Source: Dasypus novemcinctus (lineage: Eukaryota > Chordata > Mammalia > Cingulata > Dasypodidae). From it: a stretch of 64,000 nt of DNA. The stretch lies in assembly GCF_030445035.2 (NCBI RefSeq), contig NC_080680.1, positions 52,527,212 to 52,591,211 of the forward strand. The letters run 5' to 3'. Below, in pieces: positions 37,353 through 49,362 of this stretch. The notes beneath the pieces were generated by a model, which saw nothing but the letters and a program-made list of their open reading frames with translations, ran no database searches and had not been told where the DNA came from. Positions within the stretch are counted from its first letter, which is position 1; the number at the start of each line of letters is the position of its first letter. Made by a program: the position numbers and the translations under genes.

Positions 37353-38677
37353 CATGAAGTTGAAAGCCACAAGCAGAGGATTAAAAACTGAAAAGCTCAT
37401 TGAAGCCTAGGTTCGTGCTGGCGTCATTGAAGCACCGCTCCCACCCTGGGCCACTGCCCTAAACTTCTTGTTCCATGAGAAAATGAAGTTCTTATCAACT
37501 TAGAACACTTTGGATTGTACTTTCTTTTGCCTACAACTGAAAGTATCCATCACTAATACTGAAGTTTTCTTAAAAATCTAACATCAAGATGTAAAGTGAA
37601 ATCTGATTGAATATGTCTTGTAATAAAATATGAGAAAGACAAAGAAGGAAAATATAAGATAGTTTAAGATAAAATGGGATTCGAAATGCTATTTTGGTGG
37701 TGTGTTAAATATGTAAAGCCTCTGTGCAGAGGAGCAAGAGCGATTAGTAAACCAAGCAGAACCAGTGGGTCAGGTCTCAAGGGAAACTAGTTGACCCCAT
37801 TTCAGTTGAGTAACTCTCCATTTAAGCCTCCCCCTTTGAAAATAGCAATAAAAACAGCAGGTCTTTCTCTGTTTAAGACAATAAGCAAATTTTTATTTTA
37901 TTGTTTGCCATAGATTGTAAAGAGAAATTATTTGGTTACCAACTTGACCCCACATATGTAATGCATACTCCATTAATTTATGGTCACTTATTAGATCTAT
38001 TAATATGTCAGAGCAACTTCATGAATCTATATTAAGAAAATAATAGAAAAACAATTTCATGTTTGAAAGAAGATTGAACAGATGTTCTTTCCAAATAGCA
38101 TGGAATAAATTATTATTTCCTGATACATTTTATATCTTGAATAATCACTTCATAAGACTTAGAAGCTAAAAGAGAACTTTGAGGGTATGTTGTTCAACTT
38201 TTTTTCTTTCACCTTTTTTTTTCCCATATGAGGATCAACTTCTGGAATAGAAACAAAAAATCCCAATTACCTTCATTAAATTCAATTATTTAAAAAAAAA
38301 GTTTGAATTCAGTGTATTTCCAGTTGCTAACAGTACTTGAATTGCCTTCCCCAACTTACAATTAAAAATACCTATGAAAACCATAACTATATATTATGAG
38401 TGTAAAGGTTTAATATTGAAATCTAAGAGAAGAATCTATGTAGCCAAGTAGAAATACTTTTGAATCCCTCATTTACTTGGTAGTAAGAAGGGAAAAATAA
38501 TCCAATTGCCTTATAGCTAAGTAAATGCTTTCCTTTCTTCTGTTTCCTCTTCCAAGCTAATTGTTAGACTGGCAGTAGAAATTATAGCCACTTTATTGTA
38601 GTATATTAAAAGAGCTTATTTTAATGCTAAATATATATGTCTGTGTCAAATTACAAGGAAAGAGATATTTTATATTG
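37353..38677. other. AT-rich unique sequence, no gene seen
   Basis: No exon, RNA gene or recognisable transposon. Confidence 0.5.
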
Positions 38678-38682
38678 CTTTT

Positions 38683-39122
38683 TGTGGTGGTTTCAAATGT
38701 ATATATCTCAGAAAAACATGTTCTTAAATTTATTACATTCTTGTGGGTATGAACCCATTGTAAGTAAGACCTTTTGATAAAGTTAAGGTATTTACCTCCT
38801 CAGTCAGGATGGGTCTTAATCCTAAAACTGGAGTTCTTTATAAGAGAATGATATTCTGAAAGAAAAACAGCCACAGAAAGAAAAGGGCTGGACATTGCTG
38901 AAAGGTGGAAGAGAAGAGTCAGACAAGAGACACCCCCATGTGTCTTGTCATGTGACAGAGCAGCCAACCATTGCAGGCAGCCAGCCCCACAATGCCAGTT
39001 AGCATCACCATAATGAGGACCTGATCTGGACTTTTTCCAGCCTCAAATCATGAGCAAATAAATTCCCATTATTTAACCCAACCCATTTCATGGTATTTGA
39101 GCAGCTTAGGAAATTTAAAACA
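38683..39122 (+). mobile_element. Solo LTR, family A, complete
   Basis: Begins TGTGGTGGTTTCAAATG and ends 'aggaaatttaaaaca'. It has the family landmarks 'gatgggtcttaatcct', 'gagttctttataaga' and a terminal polyadenylation motif 'gagcaaataaattccc'. The flanks 'ctttt' (38678-38682) and 'cttgt' (39123-39127) match at four of five bases. This is the most complete family-A copy in the window. Confidence 0.85.
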
Positions 39123-39189
39123 CTTGTTCCCTTGGCATTCCTGGGATCTATGAGGTCAATGAAATTTACAAAGTTTCAATAAGATTGTG

Positions 39190-39558
39190 TTATATGAAGC
39201 ATCACCTACCTGACTGAGGAGTGACCTCAGCCCTGCCCCCCTCCTCAGATATCCCTCCTTGAAAATCCCTAAAGCACGTGGAACTTTAGCTGCATAACTT
39301 GCATGCTTCCTACACTAACCACATCTTTTTCTGAGAAAAGAGCCCATACTCAGATGGTTTCCAAAAGTTGCACTCAATCCTCTGGTATTCAGCCCTATAT
39401 AATGTAGAGAGTTTTCACGTAGGTACAGACATCCTCTAGTGAACCTCTTGCTGTTCCTCCTGAGGTATCTACAGCTCTCCATAAGTTCCCCTAATAAATG
39501 CCTAATGACTGGTCACCCTGGTACTTAGTGCATCTTTCTTTGGAATCTCAACAGGCCA
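39190..39558 (+). mobile_element. ERV1-type LTR with adjacent primer-binding site
   Basis: It contains a TATA-like 'cctatataatg' near 39390 and a polyadenylation signal 'cccctaataaatgcc' near 39490, in the order of a gammaretrovirus-like LTR. The left edge is approximate. The right edge is set at a CA (39557-39558) four bases before TGGGGGCAGTTTGGGAAA (39563-39580). That sequence partly matches the tRNA-Pro primer-binding site used by many class I endogenous retroviruses. No gag, pol or env is seen to the right, so this is a truncated ancient provirus, not a functional one. Confidence 0.6.
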
Positions 39559-39580
39559 AGTTTGGGGGCAGTTTGGGAAA

Positions 39581-40885
39581 GTCCTGGCTGGGTCTCTCCC
39601 TATTTCTTCTTTAAGGGTGCATCCTGCAGTTAGTAACAGATACAATGTGTTCCTTTGTCTTTTCTAGAATTCCTGGAATTCTAAGAACACTACAAGTGCT
39701 GTACAAAATTTCATTTCACTAGCACATTGAAAACTAAAGATAAGTGAAGACTACAGATAGAATTTGGTTGACAAATTGGCTGAATATCAGTTCTTATAGG
39801 AGCAACATGCAGAATAATTTCAACTCATGTATTTCTTTTTCTATCAGTTGATCATTGGTTAAAAGAGCAGGCAATCACATCATTTATCTCTCCATCTATT
39901 GTTGGAGGGGGGCGTCAATAACTATTGTTAACCTCAATACTCTCTCCTCTGTTACATTTACTCCATTGTCCATGCCTAACTCATCATTTCTCTTATCTAC
40001 CCAGAGACCCTAATTTCTAGTATACAACACAGCTAAGGATATGTGCATTACGTAGCTGAAAAAGCAATCAGTTCAAAAACAGTGTCATAGTCAAAAGTAA
40101 GCATAGGAAGAGCAGGTTATGATTGGAGAAAGAAGAGGAAATATGAAAAATATCAATTCTATTTGGCACACATATTATCTAGGGAAGACCCAAAATTAGG
40201 CAATCAGAGTAAAAACCTTCACCCATTTATGCCAGTAATTCCTATTCTGTGTTCCATGATGAGTTTCAAGTCACTTCAGGTAATTGATAATATATATGCA
40301 GTAAACAGGACTATTTGATTTCAAGTAATATAAACACAACTGAAATTTATTTATAAAAAAGGACATAGGAAGAAATTCCCGTGGAGACAGACTAAGAACT
40401 TGAGTGTCCTTAAAATCCCTGTCCCTGTCATTTTCCCCCACAACACACTCACATTTTTGTACATATTAGGTCCATTATACAGTGCGACCTATTCTTCCAT
40501 ATGAGAGAACTTATTTAATTTAATGCAGACCTTAGGTGGCTAAGGATAATTTCTAGTTCAAAATTGTGTCCCTTGATCCTCTTGCCCCATGCGACCTATA
40601 CTGGGTTGCCTGGTTCTATTTCAGTAGCATTACTTTAATGTTGTAATCTTTATTTATGTTCTGACTTAGAGAACAATAGTAACATTATAAGTCTTTTAAA
40701 ATTTATTTCTATGTACCTTTTGGCCGCCTTTCAGTTAGCTGTGGCTAAGTAGTCCTGCAGCTTTCAGAGTATAACCTGAGCTTTGTCAGTCCATATTTCT
40801 TCAATAAACCACAATTTCTCCTAGAACAATCTCTTGATGTGCTACAGCAATTTAAAGACAGGTCTTTTTTTCAAATAGTATGGTT
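39581..40885. other. Unique sequence right of the ERV1 fragment, no gene seen
   Basis: The first hundred bases may be remaining retroviral leader. Beyond that nothing is recognisable. Confidence 0.45.
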
Positions 40886-40889
40886 GTTG

Positions 40890-41380
40890 AATTGACATTA
40901 TTGAGCATCTACTATGACTCAAGAATAACAGAGAAGGAAACTCTTGTTTACTTGGAGCTTATTTTCTAATGGGAGACAGACTATAAGCAAATACCTAAGT
41001 AAGAATTAATAATAAATGTACATGCTTATGAGGGCAATGGAGAGTTATAAATGAGGGAAGGAGAAAGTACCATGATCTGGGGATTCAGCTAGGGTGGTCA
41101 GAGAAGTCCTCACTATTAAACTGATACTTGTACAAAGACTTGAAGGAAGCATAGAGTGATCCAGGTAGAAATCTGAGGATAAGAATCCCAAGTAGAGCAA
41201 ATAATACCATGTGCAAAATCTCAGATGTGTGAGTACACTTGATATGCTAGAGGAACCACAAGGAGATTAGTATTCCCAAAGTATGATATTCAAGGAGAAG
41301 AGTAGGAGGAGAGAAAATTAAAGAGGGAATAGAGTGGGGGATACAGGGCAGATCTTGTATATCTGTAAGGCATTTACTAG
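40890..41380 (-). mobile_element. L2 LINE 3' fragment
   Basis: 'attgagcatctactatg', 'ttggagcttattttctaatgg', 'gagacagactataagcaaat' and 'gggtggtcagagaagtcctc' followed by 'acttgaaggaag' match the well-known L2 3' region in this orientation. It is ancient and inactive. A DAS-SINE lies at its right edge. Confidence 0.75.
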
Positions 41381-41750
41381 GAGGCAGATGTGGCTCAGGT
41401 GATTGGGTTCCCACCTACCAATGGGAGGTGTTATCTCAGTTCCTGGTGCCTCCTAGAGAGGAGGAGAAAGACAGCGAGCTAAAGCAATGGGCTGGCATAG
41501 CGAGCTGATGCAACAAGGTGATGGAACAAGAGACACACACAGGAAAACATAATGAGAGCACAATAAAGCAGGAAGTGGAGGTGGCTCAAGTGATTGGGTG
41601 CCTCCCTCCCACATGGGAGGTCCTGGGGTCAGGGGTTCAGTTCCAGGTGCTTCCTGAAAAGAAGACCAGCACACAACAAACAGACAAGGCAAATGCAAAC
41701 AACAAGGGGGTGGGGAGAAATCAATAAAATAAATCTTTAAAAAAAAAAAA
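41381..41750 (+). mobile_element. DAS-SINE, dimeric form
   Basis: Two tRNA-like heads lie in tandem. The first (from 'gaggcagatgtggctcaggtg', 41381) and the second (from 'gtggaggtggctcaagtg', about 41575) share 'gtggctca(g/a)gtgattgggt'. The second has a good B-box core 'ggttcag' at 41634-41640. The element ends in 'aataaatcttt' plus poly(A). Flanks 'ggcatttact' and 'gacattttcc' are a weak target duplication at best. Confidence 0.88.
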
Positions 41751-41834
41751 GACATTTTCCTTTTTCTCTGGATGAGATAAGAAGCCATTGGCTGGTCTTG
41801 AGCAGAATATTGGCATGATTCATGCATTCATTCC

Positions 41835-41957
41835 TCAGATATTTATTGGAATCTTTTGTATATTTAGGGCTATTCTAGGGAATAGGCATAAATCAGTGAA
41901 TCAACAGACAAAAAAAAGAATTCCTGCTGTATTAGAACTCACACTCCATTAGGGAGA
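41835..41957 (-). repeat. L2-like fragment
   Basis: 'ttcctcagatatttattgga' and 'ttctagggaataggcataaatcagtgaa' followed by 'aattcctgctgtattagaactcac' follow the L2 3'-end pattern. Confidence 0.6.
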
Positions 41958-41958
41958 A

Positions 41959-42450
41959 TGTTATGTTCTTTTGCTGCTCTAAAAAATAGCTACATGGTAG
42001 CTTAACACAACTTTATTAGCTTGCAGTTCTGTAAGCTAGAAGTCTCACTGGGCTAAAATCAAGTGTTATCAGGGCTCCATTTCTTTCTGGAGGCTCTAAG
42101 GGAGAATTTGTTTCCTTCCTTTTCCAGCTTTCAGAGGCCACCCTTTTACCTAGCCTTTTGTCCCCTTCCTCCATATTCAAAGCCAGAAATACAAGAACTG
42201 GTCCTTCTTATCCTGCCATCTCTCTGAGTCTCTCTTCTGATTTCCCCTTCCACTTTTAATGATCCTCAAGTTAACTTTGCCCTCCCCCCAGATAATCCAA
42301 AATTACTTCCCCATTTTAAATTCAGCTGATTACCAAATTTAAGTTGATCAGTAAACTTAATTGATCAATAACCATATAACCTAACATATTCACTGGTTCT
42401 GAGGCTTAGGACAAAGACAACTTTGGGACACTATTATTTTGCCTCTCACA
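41959..42450 (-). mobile_element. MLT1-type LTR, antisense
   Basis: 'aacacaactttattagcttgcagttctg', 'tctcactgggctaaaatcaag', 'ttctggaggctctaaggg' and 'ccttcctccatattcaaag' are landmarks of the mammalian MaLR LTR MLT1 class read in antisense. Terminal TG and CA are present (41959; 42449-42450). It is ancient, shared across placental mammals, and without genes. Confidence 0.8.
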
Positions 42451-42454
42451 AAAG

Positions 42455-42845
42455 AGAAATAAAGGTAATATATAAGGTAGTGAAAACATGCTGACTGCTG
42501 TGTTATGAATAGCTTGCAAAGGAATTGGCTGCAAGCCAGCAGACTGGTCACTATAAATCATATACATATTTTCCACTAGTCAGGTAGTACTGGACTACAA
42601 AGCAGATTCTTTTCTTTTAAACCTGCTGTTAGGAACAGAATTGTGTTCAGTCATACTCTTTTCCCAGGGAAATGTTTATCAAAATATACTGAATATTGAA
42701 ATGTGTTAAAATTTAAATTGGGTCCTTATATTTTGACCTGCAGTTTACCATGAAAAAATGTATTAAAATACTTAAGGAGGAAAATAAAAACTTTTAATGT
42801 AAAATTATATTCATAAGGTCTAAAAAATTAGCTTTAAAAATTTTT
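42455..42845. other. AT-rich unique sequence, no gene seen
   Basis: No supported feature. Confidence 0.5.
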
Positions 42846-42847
42846 AG

Positions 42848-43745
42848 TTAATTTTTTTTTATTTTTAAAGATGCTTTAGATCACATAATTGTCCTAAAAA
42901 AATAAAAGGGATTTCCATATGCCCCACTCTCTACCCTTTCCCACATCAACATCCCTCATTAGTATGGTACATTTGTTACAATTGATGAACCCATATTAAA
43001 GCATTGCTACTAACCATGGATTATGGATTACATTATAGTTTATACTCTGTCCCACACAATTTTGTAGGTTTTGACAAAACATACAATGACCTGTATCCAT
43101 CACTGCAGTGTCATGCAGGACAACTCCAATGTCCTAACATGCTCCCATTTTAGACCTATTCTTCCATCTCCTGTCCCCCTGAACCTCTGATGTCCACTGC
43201 TTTCATTTCAATGATAATAGTTCTTCCATTTTTAGAACAATAATGAATCTATAGTAGAATAATTATGTCTGTTTTAGTCCATTGTTCATTCCCCAATCTT
43301 GAGGATTTGGGGATGGTGATACCCACTCTGCTTCTAATTTTGAGAGGGAGCTTAGATCCCATGGGGGAGATGGATGGAACTATCTTGTCTGCAGTTATAG
43401 ACACTCTCTGTTTCTTGGGATGGGCATTGTCCATCATCATCTCCTTGTTGGTTGTCCTGGGTGAGTCCAACGAACAGGACAATAGGTGTTGCAAGTCTGC
43501 TGAAATTCAGGGTTCAAGTGGCACATGGATGCATAAAAGATTAAGTCTCAAGGACATATATTTATCAAGTATAGTGCTAATTATAGGTTCAAATAAAAGG
43601 GGACAGAAAAGCCATGTGTAGTGGGACATGACTCCTGGGGATGAGCCTCCTGGCACTAAGGGATTATTACCACATGCCACTGAGCAAAGCATCTGAAAAA
43701 GATCTTGACCAAAAAGGGTAAACAGTAAATAGAAATGAGGTTTTA
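42848..43745 (-). mobile_element. L1 3' UTR fragment A, antisense
   Basis: Starts with a poly(T)-like left end and carries 'attagtatggtacatttgtt' and 'attgatgaacccatatt', found again near 53205-53245. It also carries 'gagggagcttagatccca', homologous to 44184-44200 and 53583-53600. These are 3' UTR sequences of related L1 subfamilies. No ORF2 is included, so it is 5'-truncated. Confidence 0.75.
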
Positions 43746-43751
43746 CTAAGA

Positions 43752-44580
43752 GATTTTTTTTATTAAAATTATTTATTTATTTTTAAACATTACATTAAAA
43801 AAATATGAGGTCCCAATCAACCCCACCGCCCCCAACCCCCACTCCCCCCACAGCAACACTCTCTCCCATCATCGTGACACATCCATTGCACCCGGTAAGT
43901 ACATCTCTGAACATCACTGCACCCCATAGTCAATGGTCCACATCATAGCCCACACTCTCCCACGTTCCATCCAGTGGGCCCTGGGGGGATCTACAATGTC
44001 CCGTAATTGTCCGTGAAGCACCACCTAGGACAACTCCACGTCCTGAAAACGACTCCACATCTCATCTCTTCCTCCCATTCCCCAAACCCAGCAGCCACCA
44101 TGGCTACCCTTCCCACACTCATTCCACATTTTCTCTGTGGACATTGGATTGGTTGTGTCCATTGCACATCTATGTCAAGTGGGGGCTTAGATTCCACATG
44201 GATACTGGATGCACTCCTCCTGCTTTCAGTTGTAGACACTCTAGGCTCCATGGTGTGGTGGTTGACCTTCTTCAACTCCATGTTAGCTGAGTGGGGTAAG
44301 TCCAATAAATCAAAGTGTAGGAGCTGAAGTCTGTTGAGGCTCTGGGCCTGGGTGTCTTATTATCAGTCCAGAGATTCAAGTGAGTCAGGAGGTCATTGCG
44401 GAGGTCTCATTGACTACCACAGTAAACAGTGCCTCAAATAGTAGAGCTCCTGAGAGCTTGAGAGACATCCAGAAACTTTAACCAGGGCGATCAGCTCTGA
44501 ATTTTGGCACCCTGTCAGTGTGCCTTACTTTGGAATGTATGGTCCCTAGTGTAACAGAGTTAGACTCATTTATACGTTCT
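43752..44580 (-). mobile_element. L1 3' UTR fragment B, antisense
   Basis: A new poly(T) (43755-43762) starts a second copy of a related 3' UTR: 'gggggcttagattccacat', 'cagttgtagacactct' and 'gtaagtccaataaatc' parallel 'gggagcttagatcccat', 'cagttatagacactct' and 'gtgagtccaacgaac' in fragment A. It is less degraded than A. The right edge is approximate. Confidence 0.72.
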
Positions 44581-44739
44581 CTAAAAAATTACTTTCAAAC
44601 TCATTCTTATCTCTGACATTAGAAATTCTTACTTATCTTATTTATCTCTCTTTCTTTAGCTTTTCACTTGTTTGCTTGATTCCAGTCATAGACACCTTCT
44701 TTCTGCTACTGAAAGACATGGAGATTGTTTATGTCATTG

Positions 44740-44870
44740 GGAAACCTCTTCCCCACGAACTGTGTTAGGCTGGTTCCTTCCTGACATTTAGGTCTCAACT
44801 TGAATGTCATTTACTAATCTCAGGGAAGGCTTTTCAGACCATTGAATCTCAAGCTTTCCTACCTCACACC
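44740..44870 (+). repeat. L2-like fragment
   Basis: 'ggtctcaacttgaatgtcat' and 'tctcagggaaggcttttcagacc' match the L2 3' region ('gctcaaatgtcacctcctcagagaggccttccctgacc' class). A (CA)n tract follows at about 44903-44916. Confidence 0.6.
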
Positions 44871-44919
44871 TAATCAGTTGCTCTTTTCAAATGAAATATA
44901 TACACACACACACACATAA

Positions 44920-46005
44920 TTTTTATTCTTTAGGTTTATACCTTCAACCCTTGTTTCAGCATCTTTATATGGTATGCCATTATGATAAGTCAAATGTTTA
45001 AGATAAGGTGTTCACTAGTGTTCTACCTCTCTAAAACAATATTGTTTCAAAAGTGTTCCAAATTAAAAAAATTTAAATGTAAAATGAAAATATTCATTAT
45101 ACTCACAGCAAATATTTTCCACTTGTGAGCAGCCAAGCAAATTTTTGTTTTTGTTTTTTAGAACAATTTTGAAAACAGAAATGAGAGGCTTTATTATATA
45201 ACACGAATTACTGTGTTAGAGAAATCAAAATGTTTCATATTTTTAGTTTCAAAGTTGGAAATCTAAGCAATCAAAATGTCATTATTCTATTTCATTTGAT
45301 AATAAAACAAGAAGCACACTCGGAGTAGAAGTTAAAAAGGCCCCTTAAAATGTTCCTCAACATATTCAATTGCTTGGATTATAAGCTGGGGTTCTTTCTA
45401 ATGTATCATAGTTAAGAGCTAACCGGAAGTTGTAATTTTTGCATTTTACTTTGATCTTTTTTGCTTTCGTTTATTCTATCTTCAGCAGCATACAAGAGAG
45501 GTTTTTTTTTTTAATGTTTTAGAAATATTCAAATTAAATAAAGGGTCAAGCTATGCATGCAGAGATATAAAGTTAATTTTCATCACTGAAAAAATTTTCT
45601 TTACAGAATTTTTCAAGGGTAATAAAAATAAAGGGACAAATAAATAGGAATTACTGATTTTGATAGTTCAGATTTTAAGTGGTAAGAAAAAATAATCTAA
45701 ATAGTAAGTAAGCCAAGGTTTATTTCAAATAATTTTAGTTAATTTTATTTTTAAAATTAAAAATAATGTTTGTTATTACTGCTTATTAATGAAAATATTA
45801 TGTCTAGAAAGCATACTTCTTTATTTTCTGTATTTCTGTATTTACTTACCATTTATTTTGCTTTATCATGAACATAACCTTTGAATATAACATTTTTATT
45901 TGTTCTATATAAACTAGCACCAATAGAATATATAAAATCCACATAGTTCAACAGCTTGGAACAATAAAACATTTAAAAGGTTATTAAACAATACAAGAAA
46001 ATCCA
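44920..46005. other. AT-rich unique sequence, no gene seen
   Basis: No supported feature apart from short T runs. Confidence 0.5.
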
Positions 46006-46009
46006 TAAA

Positions 46010-47400
46010 ATACCTAAGATTCAATTTAACAAAAAACCAACAACTATAAAAATTCACTGAAGGACACAAAGCATACCTGAATACATTGTGAAGACCTATA
46101 ATGTTCCTGAATAGGAAGAGCTAATATTTAAAATTTTTAAGTTTCCTGTGCCTTCAATTTATTGATATAGTCAATGTCATACAACATATTTCCAATTATT
46201 TATTTACTTAAGTTGATTCTCATTTCAGCTGGGGAAATAATATACAAGATTAGGAAAAGATGAAAAATATTTGAAAAAGCAAAGTGAAATGTGCTGTATC
46301 AGGTACCAAAATTTATTTCAAAGTTGCAGCAAATATTTAAAAATAAATCAATAGAATTTAAAGTAGATATATGTTTTTATGGGGATTTAGTGAATAAAGT
46401 ATAATAACAGATGGGTTATTCAACAAATGATATTGGGGCAATTGACTATATATCTAGAAAATATTCTAGAATTAGATCCTTACCTCACACCAATAAAAAA
46501 AATCCAAGTGTATTATGGGGACTAAAGAAAAATTTAAAACTATTGAAATTCTGAAGGAAAAAAAATACATTTTTTTTCCTAACATAGGGGTTGACAAATC
46601 TTTCTAAGATATGAATGAAATACAGAAACCACAATGGCAAAAATAAACAAATGTGACAAGATAAAAACTCTAAGAAATGTCCTTATCCTGAAAGATCCCT
46701 TTCCCTATAAACAAAATTGGAACTTACCTCAGTTCCATCTCAGGTCCATCTAGAAGACTCCAAGTCAAGATTGGGGTGGAGGTGGACTGGGGCTTCAGGC
46801 CTCAGTGTAGGAGACATGTGGAGGGAAGAAAGAGAGAAGGTTTCCATAGAAAGAAGAGTCTTAAACAATACAATTCCAAGATAGTTTCAGTCAGCCTGAT
46901 GGGAGTTCTCAAGCCAGTCACGCATAGAGGGCTGCCAGTTCACACCCAAGTGTGTCTGCCTTAGTGCCTGCTCAGTCATCCAGTGGGAATAATAAGCTAG
47001 AAAAGCATTGCCTGGGAGCAATATGGTGCATGATCCAGAGGCACCTGGGGCCAGTAGTCATAAATGTTCCTCACAGCAGGAGATGATTTGAATAGCATGT
47101 TTTCATGTTTATCCTGGAAGGCAATAAAAGGTATATATAAATCATTAAGAGAAAATAACCCAAAGGAAAATAGGTATTAGGTATGGATATGAAAAGAACT
47201 TTTATAAATATATATTTATATCACACAACCTATGAAAATATGCTTTCCTTAACTTTTTTCCTCATGAAAATGATAAAAAGTGGCAGTTGAATACAAATTT
47301 TCTTCTATCACATTGGCAAAAACATTAAAAGGTTAAAAATAAACAGTGTCATATGTGGGCTGTAAGCAATTTTGTGGGACTGTTGGGCTAAATTTCTAAG
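46010..47400 (+). mobile_element. Old L1 ORF2/3' fragments, sense, heavily degraded
   Basis: 46010-46690 follows the L1 ORF2 C-terminal nucleotide pattern: 'aaatacctaagattcaattta', 'gatattggggcaattgacta', 'agatccttacctcacacca', and 'caaaaataaacaaatgtgac' near the end. 47130-47400 resumes with 'aacccaaaggaaaataggtatt' and 'tcacattggcaaaaacattaaaagg', typical of the downstream L1 3' region. About 440 bp between them (46700-47130) is unplaced. No reading frame survives. Confidence 0.65.
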
Positions 47401-47815
47401 TATTAAACTTACCACACTTTTAGCTGAACAAGTCTACTCAGTTTTCCAGTGCAGTAGAATTTGTAAAGGTTAAAATATTTGAGATATCCTAAATATCACT
47501 ATTAAAGGAATGTTTTGGTAAAAATAAAAATTACTTTTTTTGCTTTAATTTCCATATTGATAAAATAAAGAGAACATTCATTTCCAACTCACAGATCTAA
47601 TCCTGAGAAATTAGATACTACAGTTAAAGTACTTAGAACAAGAACCAGTATATATTGTTACCAGTATTTGGTGGCTTTCATGAATATTATTGAGTATTGT
47701 ACAATTGAACAAAATAATTAGGCATATAAACATATACAGAAATGGAAGGAATTCCTGCCATTTGCTTCAAAGTTGTTAAATCAGTCATAGCTCCTTTCAA
47801 TTGGTTGTGTACTTG

Positions 47816-47880
47816 ATTTGAACTGGGAAAATAGTAATATCACATTTCTTTGGACAGAGGAATTAAAACATGGCCCCTAT
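47816..47880 (+). repeat. Copy 1 of a ~65-bp local duplication
   Basis: Reads 'atttgaactgggaaaata...', continuing through 'atttctttgga', 'agaggaattaaaacatg' and 'ccc'. The same string recurs at 48352-48419 with a 3-bp TAA expansion and a few substitutions. Confidence 0.85.
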
Positions 47881-48351
47881 CCTAATACAATATCATTTTA
47901 TATAAGAACAATATTGAAAAAACAGTATGTGAGTGTATGTGTTTGTGCAAAGAAAAATTATCAGAACAGGTATTTCATAAACTCTTAACAGTGATCCTTT
48001 CTGGGTAATGGGAAAAGGTAGAGGTGGGGGATTCCACTATGTACTACATAAAGTTCTGTATTTTAAGTTGAACTTTTTAAGAGCAAGCACAAATTTTATA
48101 ATTTATTAAATTAAGATGAAAAAAATTAGTAAAACTCCAAATAATATATGACTATATTAAAAATAACAAATATCATGCATGTAAAGAATAAGATGAAACT
48201 AAATTTGATTTATGAATAGATACAGTCTAAATATCATGTATCAAATGATTTATTCATCCCTTAAAAGGCAATAAATATTCTGTTTTGGTTTGTTTTGTAT
48301 TTTAGAAATTCCATGTCTTTAGATCATTGGGAAGAATGATCTAAATTGGGA

Positions 48352-48419
48352 ATTTGAACTGGGAAAATAATAATAATATCCCATTTCTTTGGAAAGAGGA
48401 ATTAAAACATGACCCATAT
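48352..48419 (+). repeat. Copy 2 of a ~65-bp local duplication
   Basis: Direct partner of 47816-47880, 536 bp away. Identity is roughly 90 percent by eye over the shared stretch and stops abruptly on both sides. Confidence 0.85.
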
Positions 48420-48424
48420 GATAT

Positions 48425-49360
48425 CCAAACCTGTCCATTTAGAGTGTGGGAGAATATCTCTCTTCTCTAGTTGCTAAATTTTCAGGATATGGGTCAAACC
48501 TGAATTTGGCCATGTCCTAATGTTCCACAACTTGCCCCCGTCTGCATAGGATACAGTAGTATAAGAAATGACTGTGCATCTATTATAATTTACTTTATAA
48601 AGGGACTGTGGCGTAAACTGTGTTTTCCATTCCTGAAGATAGAATAAGTTGTTCTTATCAAATCCTTTTGGTATCTTCATAAAATTCCAAGCCTCTTTAG
48701 ATATATTGAAATATTGAAATGTTTTGGAGTAATGTCATCTCACTAAATGACAAGGAAATCAGTCCTTGTCAGTTAGGGTACACCCGACAACCCACTCTAA
48801 CCTCTTAACACCGTTAACATTCTTACCAACAATACACAGCAGCCAGTTTTCCATTTCATCCACATGCATTGCATGGCTATGCCAATGCCTCACAAAGGGA
48901 TCCCCTGAAGCTTCTCTCCCCACCTAAAAAGAAAGTGAACAGGATATCCGGATCCCCACACATCCACCCACAGACTCATCTTTGTAAATGGGACTTCAAG
49001 TATCTTTGGGGAGGTGTTCTTGCTGTTTTGAAGAGTCTGAAGCTAAGATTAACTCTTAGGCAAGGTAAAGACATTCCATAGCTAGGGGAGATGAGTGCAA
49101 GAAATTTTGTTGTCTCGTGGATTGTATTTCAGTTCATAGGTTCTTTTCTATTGAATAGCAGTAAATCAGGGTTCCTGTTTCAGTTTTTTCTAAGGTAGCT
49201 CACCACAGTTCTCCCAAGTCATGCCCCTACTTTCATCTTTTGATGGACTTGTTCTTATGTAATCTAATTATATCAAGGTAATAGGATGGAGGAATTCTAT
49301 GTTGGACTGGTTTTGCTTTCTATTTTGTGCATTTGACATGTTCAATTATTTATGTATCCA
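48425..49360. other. Unique sequence, no gene seen
   Basis: No supported feature. Frames at 48474-48680 (minus) and 48869-49081 (plus) look like chance. Confidence 0.5.
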
Positions 49361-49362
49361 CC

